Part shown: positions 47,595 to 56,557 of the stretch, piece by piece
Numbering within the stretch: the stretch's first letter is position 1
Layout of the letters: every line of letters starts with the position of its first letter
DNA from: NAT127 sp034717695
GTDB taxonomy: Bacteria > Pseudomonadota > Gammaproteobacteria > Pseudomonadales > Porticoccaceae
Reading direction: 5' to 3'
Assembly: GCA_034717695.1 (NCBI GenBank)
Contig: JAYELS010000038.1
Span: 62,001 to 126,000 of the forward strand
Length of the DNA: 64,000 nt
Notes under the pieces: model-generated
What the model was told of the DNA's origin: nothing
The model's input: only the letters and a program-made list of their open reading frames with translations
Databases searched by the model: none
Translations under genes and position numbers: made by a program

Positions 47595-49589
47595 ATGGCC
47601 ATGTTCAACAAAATTCTGGTAGCCAACCGCGGCGAGATCGCCTGCCGGGTGTTCAAGACCGCCAAGCGGCTCGGCATCGCCACCGTGGCGGTGTACTCCG
47701 ACGCCGACCGCGACGCCCTCCATGTGCAGATGGCGGATGAAGCCGTCCACATCGGCCCCGCGGCATCCGCGCAAAGCTACTTGGTGATCGACAAGATCAT
47801 CGCCGCCTGCAAGCAGACCGGCGCCGACGCGGTGCACCCCGGCTACGGCTTCCTGTCCGAGAACCGCGCCTTCCAGGAGGCCCTGGTCAAGGAGGGCATC
47901 ACCTTCATCGGCCCCGAGGCCCACGCCATCTACGCCATGGGGGACAAGATCGAATCGAAGAAACTGGCCCGGGAGGCCGGCGTCAACACCGTGCCCGGGT
48001 ACCTCGGGGTGATCAAGGATGCCGACGAGGCGGTGAAGATCGCCAACGACATCGGCTACCCGGTGATGCTCAAGGCCTCCGCCGGCGGCGGCGGCAAGGG
48101 CATGCGTCTGGCCTGGAACGACCAGGAGGCCCGGGAGGGCTTCATCTCCGCCACCAACGAGGCGAAGTCCTCCTTTGGCGATGACCGGGTGTTCGTCGAG
48201 AAATTCATCCAGGAACCCCGCCATATCGAAATCCAGGTGATCGCCGACAGCCAGGGCAACACCCTGTACCTGGGGGAGCGGGAATGTTCCATCCAGCGCC
48301 GCCACCAGAAGGTGATCGAGGAGGCGCCCTCCCCCTTCCTCACCCCTGAACTGCGCAAGCAGATGGGCGAGCAGGCGGTGGCCCTCGCCAAGGCGGTGAA
48401 CTACAAATCCGCCGGCACCGTGGAATTCATCGTCGGCGGCGCCACCGGGGAGTTCTACTTCCTGGAGATGAACACCCGCCTGCAGGTGGAGCACCCGGTC
48501 ACCGAGATGGTCACCGGCCTCGACCTGGTGGAACTGATGATCCGCGTCGCCGCCGACGAGGCCCTGCCCCTCACCCAGGAGGACGTCAAGCTCACCGGCT
48601 GGGCCATCGAGAGCCGCGTCTACGCCGAGGACCCGTTCCGCAACTTCATGCCCTCCACCGGGCGCCTGACCCGCTACCTCCCGCCCAAGGAATCGAAGAA
48701 CGTCCGGGTGGATGCCGGCGTCTACGAAGGGGGCGAGGTGTCGATGTTCTACGACCCGATGATCGCCAAGCTGATCACCTACGGCAAAACCCGCGAGGAA
48801 GCCACGGATTTCATGGTCGAGGCGCTGGACGCCTACTACATCCGCGGCGTCAACCACAACATCAGCTTCCTCAACGCCCTGATGATCCATCCCCGCTTCC
48901 GCGCTGGGGAGCTGACCACCAACTTCATCGCCGAGGAGTTCCCCGACGGTTTCCACGCCGAGAACATCGTCCACAACGATCCGGATCTGCCGGTGGTGGT
49001 GGCCGCCGCGGTCAACCAGAACTACCGGGATCGCTCCGCCGCCCTGTCCGGCCAGGCCCGGGGCCTCGGCTACGCCGCCCCCACCACCTGGAAGGTGATC
49101 ATCGGCGAGCGCGAGGCGGATGTCAGCGTGGTCACCCACCCCAAGGGCTATTCCCTGGTGGTGGATGGCAAGCCCTACGAGGTAGTCACCCGCTGGAAGC
49201 GCACCCAGCCCCTGTTCACCGCCACCATCAACGACAAGCCGGTGTCCATCCAGGTGGACCGCGAGGGCATCCACTTCCGCCTGTTCCACCGGGGCGCCTC
49301 CTTCAAGGCCCTGGTGGTGCCGCCGGAGACCGCGGCCCTCAACCGCCACATGATCGAGAAGACGCCGCCGGATCTGTCGAAATTCCTGCTCTCCCCCATG
49401 CCCGGCCTGCTGACCTCGGTGGCGGTCAAGGCGGGAGACACGGTCAAGGCCGGCGAGGAGCTCGCCGTGGTGGAGGCCATGAAGATGGAGAACAGCCTGC
49501 GCGCCACCCAGGACGGCGTGGTCGCGGCGGTGCTGGCGGAAGCCGGCGCCAGCCTCACCGTGGACCAGCCCATCATCGAGTTCGAGTGA
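47595..49589 (+). CDS. pccA: Propionyl-CoA carboxylase alpha subunit (biotin carboxylase plus carrier)
   Basis: The 664-residue subunit has the biotin carboxylase domain (about 1-450; ATP grasp SAGGGGKGMR and ERECSIQRRHQK), the BT linker, and a biotinyl domain. The carrier Lys is K630 in EAMKMEN. It forms the holoenzyme with the adjacent beta subunit. Confidence 0.95.
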   Translation: MAMFNKILVANRGEIACRVFKTAKRLGIATVAVYSDADRDALHVQMADEAVHIGPAASAQSYLVIDKIIAACKQTGADAVHPGYGFLSENRAFQEALVKEGITFIGPEAHAIYAMGDKIESKKLAREAGVNTVPGYLGVIKDADEAVKIANDIGYPVMLKASAGGGGKGMRLAWNDQEAREGFISATNEAKSSFGDDRVFVEKFIQEPRHIEIQVIADSQGNTLYLGERECSIQRRHQKVIEEAPSPFLTPELRKQMGEQAVALAKAVNYKSAGTVEFIVGGATGEFYFLEMNTRLQVEHPVTEMVTGLDLVELMIRVAADEALPLTQEDVKLTGWAIESRVYAEDPFRNFMPSTGRLTRYLPPKESKNVRVDAGVYEGGEVSMFYDPMIAKLITYGKTREEATDFMVEALDAYYIRGVNHNISFLNALMIHPRFRAGELTTNFIAEEFPDGFHAENIVHNDPDLPVVVAAAVNQNYRDRSAALSGQARGLGYAAPTTWKVIIGEREADVSVVTHPKGYSLVVDGKPYEVVTRWKRTQPLFTATINDKPVSIQVDREGIHFRLFHRGASFKALVVPPETAALNRHMIEKTPPDLSKFLLSPMPGLLTSVAVKAGDTVKAGEELAVVEAMKMENSLRATQDGVVAAVLAEAGASLTVDQPIIEFE

Positions 49590-49622
49590 CGGTCGTCGTC
49601 CCGGGAGGAGTGTCAGCTTTCA

Positions 49623-50651
49623 ATGGATAGCGCAGCGATCCGCGCCATGGCCGACGAGCTCCGGGCCGGCAACCGCCGCGCCCTGGCGCGGGCCATCACC
49701 CTGGTGGAATCCACCCGCCAGGATCACCGGGAACAGGCCAGCGCCCTGCTGGAGCTGGTCACCCCCGACGCCGGCAACTCGGTGCGCCTCGGCATCACCG
49801 GGGTGCCCGGGGTCGGCAAGTCCAGTTTCATCGAGGTGTTCGGCAACCATGTGATCGACCTGGGGCACCGGGTCGCGGTGCTGGCGGTGGACCCGAGCTC
49901 CTCCATCAGCGGCGGCTCCATCCTCGGCGACAAGACCCGCATGGAGACACTCACCCGCCGCGAGGAGGCGTTCATCCGCCCCTCCCCCGCCGGCCGCACC
50001 CTGGGGGGCGTCGCCCGCCGCACCCGGGAGACACTGCTGCTGTGCGAGGCCGCCGGCTACGATGTGATCATCGTCGAGACCGTGGGGGTCGGCCAGTCGG
50101 AAACCATGGTGTCGGAGATGACCGACATGTTCCTGCTGCTGTTGCTGCCCGGCGGCGGCGACGAACTGCAGGGCATGAAGCGGGGCATCACCGAGCTCGC
50201 CGACCTGTTGCTGGTCAACAAGGCGGACGGCGACCAGAAGAAGATCGCCAACCATACCGTCTCGGATTACCGCTCCGCCATCCACTTCCTGCCCCGCAAG
50301 CACCGCGCCTGGACAGCCCGGGTGGAGGCCTGCTCCGCCGCCGAGGACAGCGGCATTCTAGCGGTGTGGGAGCGGGTGCAGGAGTTCGTCGCCAGTCTCA
50401 AGGCCAGCGGCGAATGGAGCGAGCGCCGGGCCCGCCAGGCCCTCGACTGGATGTGGCGGGAAACCGCCGAATCCCTGCTGGTGGACCTGAAGCGCCACCC
50501 CGCCATCGCCGGCGCCCTGCCGGCCCTGGAGGCGGCGGTACGGGGCGGGGACAAGCCCCCCACCGTGGCCGCCATGGAGATCGTCAGACTGTACAAGCAC
50601 GCCAGCGCCCAGCTGGACAACGCCAACCGCAACGAGAGCATTGATCTATGA
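49623..50651 (+). CDS. meaB: MeaB/ArgK-type G3E GTPase chaperone of methylmalonyl-CoA mutase
   Basis: The 342-residue GTPase protects the mutase and gates cofactor loading. The P-loop GITGVPGVGKSSFIE is at about 57-71, then AVDPSSSISGGSILGDKTRM and VETVGVGQSE. NKADGD is the guanine-binding motif. It overlaps the epimerase gene by 4 nt. Confidence 0.95.
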   Translation: MDSAAIRAMADELRAGNRRALARAITLVESTRQDHREQASALLELVTPDAGNSVRLGITGVPGVGKSSFIEVFGNHVIDLGHRVAVLAVDPSSSISGGSILGDKTRMETLTRREEAFIRPSPAGRTLGGVARRTRETLLLCEAAGYDVIIVETVGVGQSETMVSEMTDMFLLLLLPGGGDELQGMKRGITELADLLLVNKADGDQKKIANHTVSDYRSAIHFLPRKHRAWTARVEACSAAEDSGILAVWERVQEFVASLKASGEWSERRARQALDWMWRETAESLLVDLKRHPAIAGALPALEAAVRGGDKPPTVAAMEIVRLYKHASAQLDNANRNESIDL

Positions 50652-51052
50652 TTGGCAAACTCAATCACGTCGCCATCGTGGTGCCCGACCTCCAGGTCGC
50701 GTCGGACAAGTACCGCAATACCCTGGGGGCCACCGTGTCCGCCCCCATCGATCTGCCGGACCACGGGGTCACCACCGTGTTCGTCGAGCTGCCCAACACC
50801 AAGATCGAGCTGCTCCATCCCCTCGGGGAGGACTCCCCCATCGGCAAGTTCCTCGACAAGAACGCCGATGGCGGCATCCACCACCTGTGCTACGAGGTGG
50901 ACGACATCCTCGCCGCCCGCGACAAACTGGTGGCGGACGGCGCCCGGGTGCTGGGGGGCGGAGAGCCGAAAATCGGCGCCCACGGCAAGCCGGTGCTGTT
51001 CCTCCACCCCAAGGATTTCTTCGGCACCCTGATCGAAATCGAGCAGTGCTGA
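50648..51052 (+). CDS. mce: Methylmalonyl-CoA epimerase
   Basis: The 134-residue vicinal-oxygen-chelate enzyme interconverts the (S) and (R) forms of methylmalonyl-CoA, linking the carboxylase to the mutase. Metal ligands are suggested by H7 (LNHVAIVVPD), the His of GIHHLCYEV, and the Glu of LIEIEQC. It closes the propionyl-CoA operon. Confidence 0.94.
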   Translation: MIGKLNHVAIVVPDLQVASDKYRNTLGATVSAPIDLPDHGVTTVFVELPNTKIELLHPLGEDSPIGKFLDKNADGGIHHLCYEVDDILAARDKLVADGARVLGGGEPKIGAHGKPVLFLHPKDFFGTLIEIEQC

Positions 51053-51066
51053 GACCTGGCCCCGGA

Positions 51067-51138
51067 GCCGGAGCGCCGCTCGAAGGCGCGCTCCGGCCCA
51101 CGGCCATCCCTCACCTGAAACCTGAAACCTGTTACCTG
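51067..51138. repeat. Hairpin and short tandem repeat between convergent operons
   Basis: GCCGGAGCGC (51067-51076) pairs with GCGCTCCGGC (51088-51097) in a 10-bp stem without a T-run. Next, CCTGAAA, CCTGAAA, CCTGTTA and CCTG stand in tandem at 51114-51138. They occupy the spacer between mce and the convergent kinase gene and may end both transcripts poorly. Confidence 0.45.
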
Positions 51139-51145
51139 CCCCCTC

Positions 51146-54100
51146 TCAACCCCGCACCGCGGGCCTGACCGCCAGGGCTCCGCTGCGAATCCCCTCCTCG
51201 ATCTCCTCCGCGCTCACCGGCGTGCCGAACAGGTAGCCCTGGGCCATGTCGCAACCCACCGAGCGCAGGAAATCCGCCTGCTCCACCAACTCGACCCCCT
51301 CCGCCACCACCTGGAGATTGAGGCTCTTGGCGAGGGTCACGATGCCGGTGATGATGGCCTGGTCGTTCTTGTCCAGGTGGCAGTCCCGCACGAAGGCGCG
51401 GTCGATCTTGAGCACGTCCACGGCAAAGCGCTTCAGGTAATTGAGGGACGAGAAGCCGCTGCCGAAATCGTCGATGGCGATGGACAGGCCCTGGCGCCGC
51501 AAGGCGCTGATTTCCGACTGGGCCAGCTCCGGCTGCTCCATCAGCATCGACTCGGTGATCTCGATCTCCAGCATGGCGGGAGGGATGGCAAAGCGTTCCA
51601 GCAGGTCGCTGATCTGCTGGCGCAGCTGGCCGTTCTGGAATTCGCCGCCGGAAATATTGATGGCGAGGCGCAGGTCGAGTTCGCGCCCGTGCCAGTCCCG
51701 CAACAGGCTCGCCCCCTGATCGAAGGCCAGCCGCGCGAAATCGCCGACAAGCCCGGACTCCTCGGCCACCTCGATGAAGTTCGCCGCGGTCATCAGCCCC
51801 TTGTCCGGGTGGCGCCAGCGCACCAGGGACTCGAAGCCGATCACCTCCCCCGTCGCCAGCAGCACCTGGGGCTGGTAGAAGAAGGTGATCTCGTCCCGCT
51901 CGATGGACAGGCGCAGGTCCCGCTCGGTCTGCAGCTTCTCGGTGACCTCGTCCTCCATGCCGGGCTGGTAGAAGCAGTAGTCCTGGCCGGCTTCCTTGGC
52001 CTTGAACATGGCGGTGTCGGCGTGCTTGAGCAGGGTGTTCATGTCGATGCCGTCGCTCGGGTAGACGGCAATGCCGATGCTGGCGGAAATGAACATGCGC
52101 TGGTGCAGGAACACGAAGGGCGCCCGCAGGGCATCGCAGATCTTCTTGCTGATCTCGGCGGCGATCTCCGGCGTTTCGATATCCTCGAACACCACCGTGA
52201 ACTCGTCGCCGCCGAGGCGAGCCACGAAATCGCTCTTGCGCACGCAGCGGCTGATGCGCTCCGCCGCCGCCTTGAGCACCAGGTCCCCGGCGTCGTGGCC
52301 GAGGGAATCGTTGATCATCTTGAAGCGGTCGAGGTCGAGGAACAGCACCGCCAGCTGCTTGTTGTTGAGGCTCGCGCGGCTGATCTTGTGGCGCAGCTGC
52401 TGGTTGAAATAGGCGCGGTTGGGCAGCCCGGTGAGGGCGTCGTGGTAGGCGAGCTGGCGCACGTGGCGCTCGATGCGGCTGGTTTGCAGCAGGCGGTTCA
52501 CCCGCTGGCGCAACACCGAGAAATTCACCGGCTTGGTGATGTAGTCGGTGGCGCCCACCGAGAAGGCGTGGGCGATGGACTGTTCGTCCTCCAGGGAGGT
52601 CACCATCAGGATCGGCACATCGGCGCCGTCGTGGAGCTGGCGGATCTTCTTGCAGGCCTCGAACCCGTCGAGCTCCGGCATGATGGCGTCGATGAGGATG
52701 ATGTCCGGCATGGCCCGGGCGCACAGGGCCAGTACGCTCTGTCCGTTGCCCGCCTCGAGGATGCGAAAGCCGTCGGAGCGCAGGGCGTTGGCGAACAGCA
52801 TGCGCATGGAGCGGTCGTCGTCCGCCACCAGGATCACCGACTGGGCCTCCGCCGACTGGTAGCGGTAGTTCTCCGCCTCGATGGCCCGCAGGTAGTTCTT
52901 GAGATCCGCGGTGACCTTGATGGCGGCACTCTCCAGCTCGTTGAAGAATGCCTCGGCGCCGCGCAGGTCCCGGGCCTTGCCCATGTCCTCGAGCTTGCGG
53001 GAGAGGCTGGCGACGACCTCCGCCCCGACACTCGCCCCGGTACCCTTGATGGTATGGGCGAGCTCGTAGACCTGCTGGGCATCGTTCTTGGAGATCGCCG
53101 AGCGCAGCGACAATAGGTACATGGGCAGGTCGTCGATGAAGGCATCCACCACCGTGATGAACACCTCGCCGACGCTCTCCTTGAGAAGATCGAGGGTGCG
53201 CTGGTCGAAGGATCTGGCCGCCTTGTGGCGGACCACGTTGCCCCCCTCGGCGGCGAACAGGCCCCGCAGCAGCTGGTTCATGCCCTCCACGGTGAGGGGC
53301 TTCACCAGCAGGTCGTCCATTCCCGCGTCGGTGCAACGCTGGCGCTCCTCCGGGGAGTTGTTGGCGGTCATGCCGATGATCGGCAGGGTGGCGATGACGT
53401 TGGGCAGCTTGCGGATGGCGCGGGTGGCGTCGTAGCCGTCCATCACCGGCATGTTGCAGTCCATCAGCACCATGTCGAAGGACTTGCGGGAGATACGGTC
53501 CACCGCATCCTGGCCATTCTGGGCGTAATCACAGTCACAGCCGAACTGCTCCAGCATGGCGCTGGCCACCAGGCGGTTGGCCCGGTTATCGTCCACCACC
53601 AGCACCTTCTTGTTGAGCTGGCTGGAAAACACCTGGATGCTGGGGGGCCGGCGGCTGCGAAACCCGTGGACGTTGTCCGCCACCAGGAGGTTGGAGAGCT
53701 TGAGGTCGGTGAGGGGCTTCTCGATGAAAAAGCAATCGCTGATGCCCACCAGGGATTCCGCCGCCCAGGGATTGACCAGCACGCAGACCACCACATCCCG
53801 GGTGGCCTCGTGGTTCTTGACGAGGCGCAGCAGGTCGGCGAGCAGTACCCCGGAGAGGTGTTCGTCGATGAACAGGTGGGTGTAGCGGGTGCCCTTCTGA
53901 TCCCCCCGGTTGATCAGCGCCAGCAGGCTGTTGACGTCGGCGACGGTATCCACGGCGCCGTGGCGGGCGAGGATCCACTGCTCGAAAAAGTCCCGCACCA
54001 CGGTGGAATCGTCCGCCACCAGGGCGTGCACCCGGTCGAGTGCGGCGGGGTCGTTGCCGTCATCCTGGACACTGTAGGGGGATTTGAGGGGAACGGTGAA

Positions 54101-55576
54101 CCAGAACTCGCTGCCCTGGTAGCGTTCGCTGGTGACGGAGATCTCCCCCTTCATCAGCGCCACGTACTGCTTGCAGATGGCAAGGCCAAGGCCGGTGCCG
54201 CCGTATTTGCGGGTGGTGGTGGTGTCCTCCTGGGTGAAGGCATCGAAGATCTTGCGCTGGTTCTCCGGCTTGATGCCGACGCCGGTGTCCTTGACCCGGA
54301 ACATCAGGCTCGACCCCTGCCCCGGGGACGCGGGCAGGAGGCTGATGGCAATGGCCACCTCGCCGCTGTCGGTGAACTTGATGGCGTTGCCCACCAGGTT
54401 GGTGAGAATCTGCTTGACCCGCTGGGCGTCGATCCGCGCGTGGCCGAGGCCGGGGGCGATGGTGTAGCCGAGGTCCAGCTTCTTGCGCAGGGCCTGGGCG
54501 GAGAGGAGATTCAATACCTCCTCCACCAGCGCCACCAGGTCGGTCTCCCGCTCGTCGAGGACGATCTCACCGGAATCGGCGTGGACATAGGAGAGGATGT
54601 CGTCGATCAGGTCGAGCAGGTTCTGGGCGGAGAACTTGGCGGTCTCCACGTACTCCAGCTGCTTGCCGGACAGGCCCATGTAGGTGAGCAGGTCGAGCAT
54701 GCCGAGCACCGAGTTCATCGGCGTGCGCAGCTCGTGGGAGACGTTGGCGGCAAACTGCGACTTGACCTCGGCGGTCCGCAGGGCCAGATCCCGGGCGTGG
54801 CGCAACTCGTTGTCGCGCTGCTCGATGGCCGCCATCATGGTGTTGAAGGACTCCTGCATGCTGACGATGTCCTTGGGGCCGCTGGGGGAGGCCCGAAGGT
54901 TCATCTCCCCCTGCTGGGCGCGGCGCATCACCAGGGACAGCTCGTTGAGGGGCGAGGTCATGCGCCGCGCGAGGAAGATCACGATGCCGAGCAGCAACAG
55001 GGCGCCGAGGAACGACACGATCACGTTGCCCCGGAGGATGTCCGACTGGATGGTCTTCAGGGACGACTTGGAGAACACCAGCTTGACCGAGCCGATCTGC
55101 TGGGCCTCCGACATGGCCTCGGCGTCCTCCGCCTCCACGTCCCAGATGGAACTGTCCATGGGCTCTGTCACCACCGGGGCGATGAACACCAGGTAATTGT
55201 CGTCCTCGTGGTGCAGCAGGGCGCGGCTGCCGCGAATGGTGAAGGTGCCCACCGGCAGGGAGACCCCGTCCTCGTAGAGGATCTTGTCGTCCTCGTTGGC
55301 AATGGCGATGCCCACCACGTCGGGGAACTGAAGGGCGACCTCGGCGGTTTCCCGGGCGGAGGTGGTGCTCTGGTAGAGCAGCGACAGCCGCGACTGCTTG
55401 GCGATGAGTTCGGTGAGGTAGCTGGCCTGCTGGACGATCTGGGACTTGACCGAGCTGTTGTTGATGAAGGAGATCGCCACCGAGGTGGCGATCGCCAGAA
55501 TGGTGATACCGACGATCAGGATGATGACCAGCTGCTGCCAGAATTCGAACTTGCGCGATATCCCGTTGAGTTTCAA
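51146..55576 (-). CDS. Giant membrane hybrid kinase with receivers, Hpt, GGDEF and EAL domains
   Basis: The 1476-residue protein has, in order, a membrane helix (17-37), a sensor region of about 145 residues, a second helix (186-203), HAMP, and a histidine kinase (H281 in SHELRTP, N397, GTGLGL at 460-465). A degenerate receiver (D522, D523, D571, K620, no usual Thr/Ser) comes next, then a full receiver (D706) and an Hpt domain (H841). A third receiver (D963) precedes GGDEF at 1122-1126 with an I-site R1113-D1116, and an EAL domain whose motif reads ESL (1249-1251). The key EAL residues N1307, E1342, DDFGSG and K1390 appear present. It both relays phosphate and can make or break cyclic-di-GMP. 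It starts 8 nt after the binding-protein gene. Confidence 0.93.
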   Translation of the reverse strand: MKLNGISRKFEFWQQLVIILIVGITILAIATSVAISFINNSSVKSQIVQQASYLTELIAKQSRLSLLYQSTTSARETAEVALQFPDVVGIAIANEDDKILYEDGVSLPVGTFTIRGSRALLHHEDDNYLVFIAPVVTEPMDSSIWDVEAEDAEAMSEAQQIGSVKLVFSKSSLKTIQSDILRGNVIVSFLGALLLLGIVIFLARRMTSPLNELSLVMRRAQQGEMNLRASPSGPKDIVSMQESFNTMMAAIEQRDNELRHARDLALRTAEVKSQFAANVSHELRTPMNSVLGMLDLLTYMGLSGKQLEYVETAKFSAQNLLDLIDDILSYVHADSGEIVLDERETDLVALVEEVLNLLSAQALRKKLDLGYTIAPGLGHARIDAQRVKQILTNLVGNAIKFTDSGEVAIAISLLPASPGQGSSLMFRVKDTGVGIKPENQRKIFDAFTQEDTTTTRKYGGTGLGLAICKQYVALMKGEISVTSERYQGSEFWFTVPLKSPYSVQDDGNDPAALDRVHALVADDSTVVRDFFEQWILARHGAVDTVADVNSLLALINRGDQKGTRYTHLFIDEHLSGVLLADLLRLVKNHEATRDVVVCVLVNPWAAESLVGISDCFFIEKPLTDLKLSNLLVADNVHGFRSRRPPSIQVFSSQLNKKVLVVDDNRANRLVASAMLEQFGCDCDYAQNGQDAVDRISRKSFDMVLMDCNMPVMDGYDATRAIRKLPNVIATLPIIGMTANNSPEERQRCTDAGMDDLLVKPLTVEGMNQLLRGLFAAEGGNVVRHKAARSFDQRTLDLLKESVGEVFITVVDAFIDDLPMYLLSLRSAISKNDAQQVYELAHTIKGTGASVGAEVVASLSRKLEDMGKARDLRGAEAFFNELESAAIKVTADLKNYLRAIEAENYRYQSAEAQSVILVADDDRSMRMLFANALRSDGFRILEAGNGQSVLALCARAMPDIILIDAIMPELDGFEACKKIRQLHDGADVPILMVTSLEDEQSIAHAFSVGATDYITKPVNFSVLRQRVNRLLQTSRIERHVRQLAYHDALTGLPNRAYFNQQLRHKISRASLNNKQLAVLFLDLDRFKMINDSLGHDAGDLVLKAAAERISRCVRKSDFVARLGGDEFTVVFEDIETPEIAAEISKKICDALRAPFVFLHQRMFISASIGIAVYPSDGIDMNTLLKHADTAMFKAKEAGQDYCFYQPGMEDEVTEKLQTERDLRLSIERDEITFFYQPQVLLATGEVIGFESLVRWRHPDKGLMTAANFIEVAEESGLVGDFARLAFDQGASLLRDWHGRELDLRLAINISGGEFQNGQLRQQISDLLERFAIPPAMLEIEITESMLMEQPELAQSEISALRRQGLSIAIDDFGSGFSSLNYLKRFAVDVLKIDRAFVRDCHLDKNDQAIITGIVTLAKSLNLQVVAEGVELVEQADFLRSVGCDMAQGYLFGTPVSAEEIEEGIRSGALAVRPAVRG

Positions 55577-55584
55577 ACGGCCCC

Positions 55585-56544
55585 CTAGCGACCCGGCAAC
55601 ATCAGCTCGATCCGGCGCCGCACGGCGGGGGAGAGATCGATACCGAGGTGGTTCACGGTGCGTTCGTTGACCGCCAGGCGCACGTCCTTGAGGGGTTCAA
55701 GGGGCGTCCTCTCCCCCGCCCGGGCGCGCAGGGCGATCCTGCCGAGGGTGCTTCCCACCCGCTGGTTGTCGGGGTAGACGGCAAAGGCGGCGCCGTGCTT
55801 GACGAACAGGGGATTGGAGGAGAACACGATGAGCTTTTTCTCCCAGGCCACGTCCAGCAGGGTGGCGAGCAGGGAGCTGTCGACAAAGCCGTTATCCGGC
55901 GGCAACCAGATGGCGGAATAGCTGCGGGCCTCCCTGAGGAGCTGCTGGTAGCCCGCCGCCGCCTCGCGGATGTTGCCGGCGGGGATCGCCGAAAACCTCA
56001 CCTTGCGGGCGGCGAGGATGCGCGCGGCTTCGTCCACCATGTCCTGGTCATAGGCGGGGTTGTAGACCAGGTAGACGTGGTCGACCCCGGCGTGGATATC
56101 GAACAGATTGGCCAGGTAGACATCGGCGGAGGGCTTGAGCAGGATGCCGCCGGCCAGCCGCGCCTCGTACTTGCGGTCGGTGACCACCGCCACCAGGGGC
56201 TTGCCAGCGCGCACCTCGTCCGCAAGCCGGACGCTCTTGTTGCCGAGGGCGATGAACACCGCGGGGGACGATTGCCCCACCGCGGCGGCCAGTTGCTCGC
56301 GGCCCTGGCCATTCACCGCGTACTGGTCGATACCCTCGGGGGCAACCCGGGAAATCCCCGAGACATAGTCCCGGTAGAGGGCCGCGAACGGCTCCCGCAC
56401 CTGGGGATAGATCACCGCGATATCCCCCCCCGGGGCGGCCGTCAGCCCGGTCGCCAACGCCATCAGCGCGAGCGCCCCCGACAGGGGAACGGCGAGCGTC
56501 CTGGCGAAGCGGGCAAAGCCCAGGGTGACTGCCTTGAGGTCCAT
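55585..56544 (-). CDS. ABC-type substrate-binding-like periplasmic protein (ABC_sub_bind family)
   Basis: The 319-residue protein has a signal peptide (LSGALALMALATGLTAA) and the two-lobed fold of the TrpX/ABC_sub_bind family (DIAVIYPQVREPF, VFIALGNKSVRL, DHVYLVYNPAYDQD, WLPPDNGFVDSSLL, VFSSNPLFVKHGAAFAVYPD). No permease or ATPase is nearby. Its position between a TonB receptor and a sensor kinase suggests it presents a ligand to the kinase's periplasmic region. Gaps are 13 nt and 8 nt. Confidence 0.85.
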   Translation of the reverse strand: MDLKAVTLGFARFARTLAVPLSGALALMALATGLTAAPGGDIAVIYPQVREPFAALYRDYVSGISRVAPEGIDQYAVNGQGREQLAAAVGQSSPAVFIALGNKSVRLADEVRAGKPLVAVVTDRKYEARLAGGILLKPSADVYLANLFDIHAGVDHVYLVYNPAYDQDMVDEAARILAARKVRFSAIPAGNIREAAAGYQQLLREARSYSAIWLPPDNGFVDSSLLATLLDVAWEKKLIVFSSNPLFVKHGAAFAVYPDNQRVGSTLGRIALRARAGERTPLEPLKDVRLAVNERTVNHLGIDLSPAVRRRIELMLPGR

Positions 56545-56557
56545 GGGAATTCCTTTC

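Noticed and set aside
51067..51097. Rho-independent terminator for the mce operon
   Set aside because: The 10-bp stem is strong, but no T-run follows on either strand, so I list it only as a hairpin.
53225..55588. A 787-codon plus-strand frame across the hybrid kinase gene
   Set aside because: It is the antisense shadow of the kinase, His/Gln/Val-rich with no recognisable domain.
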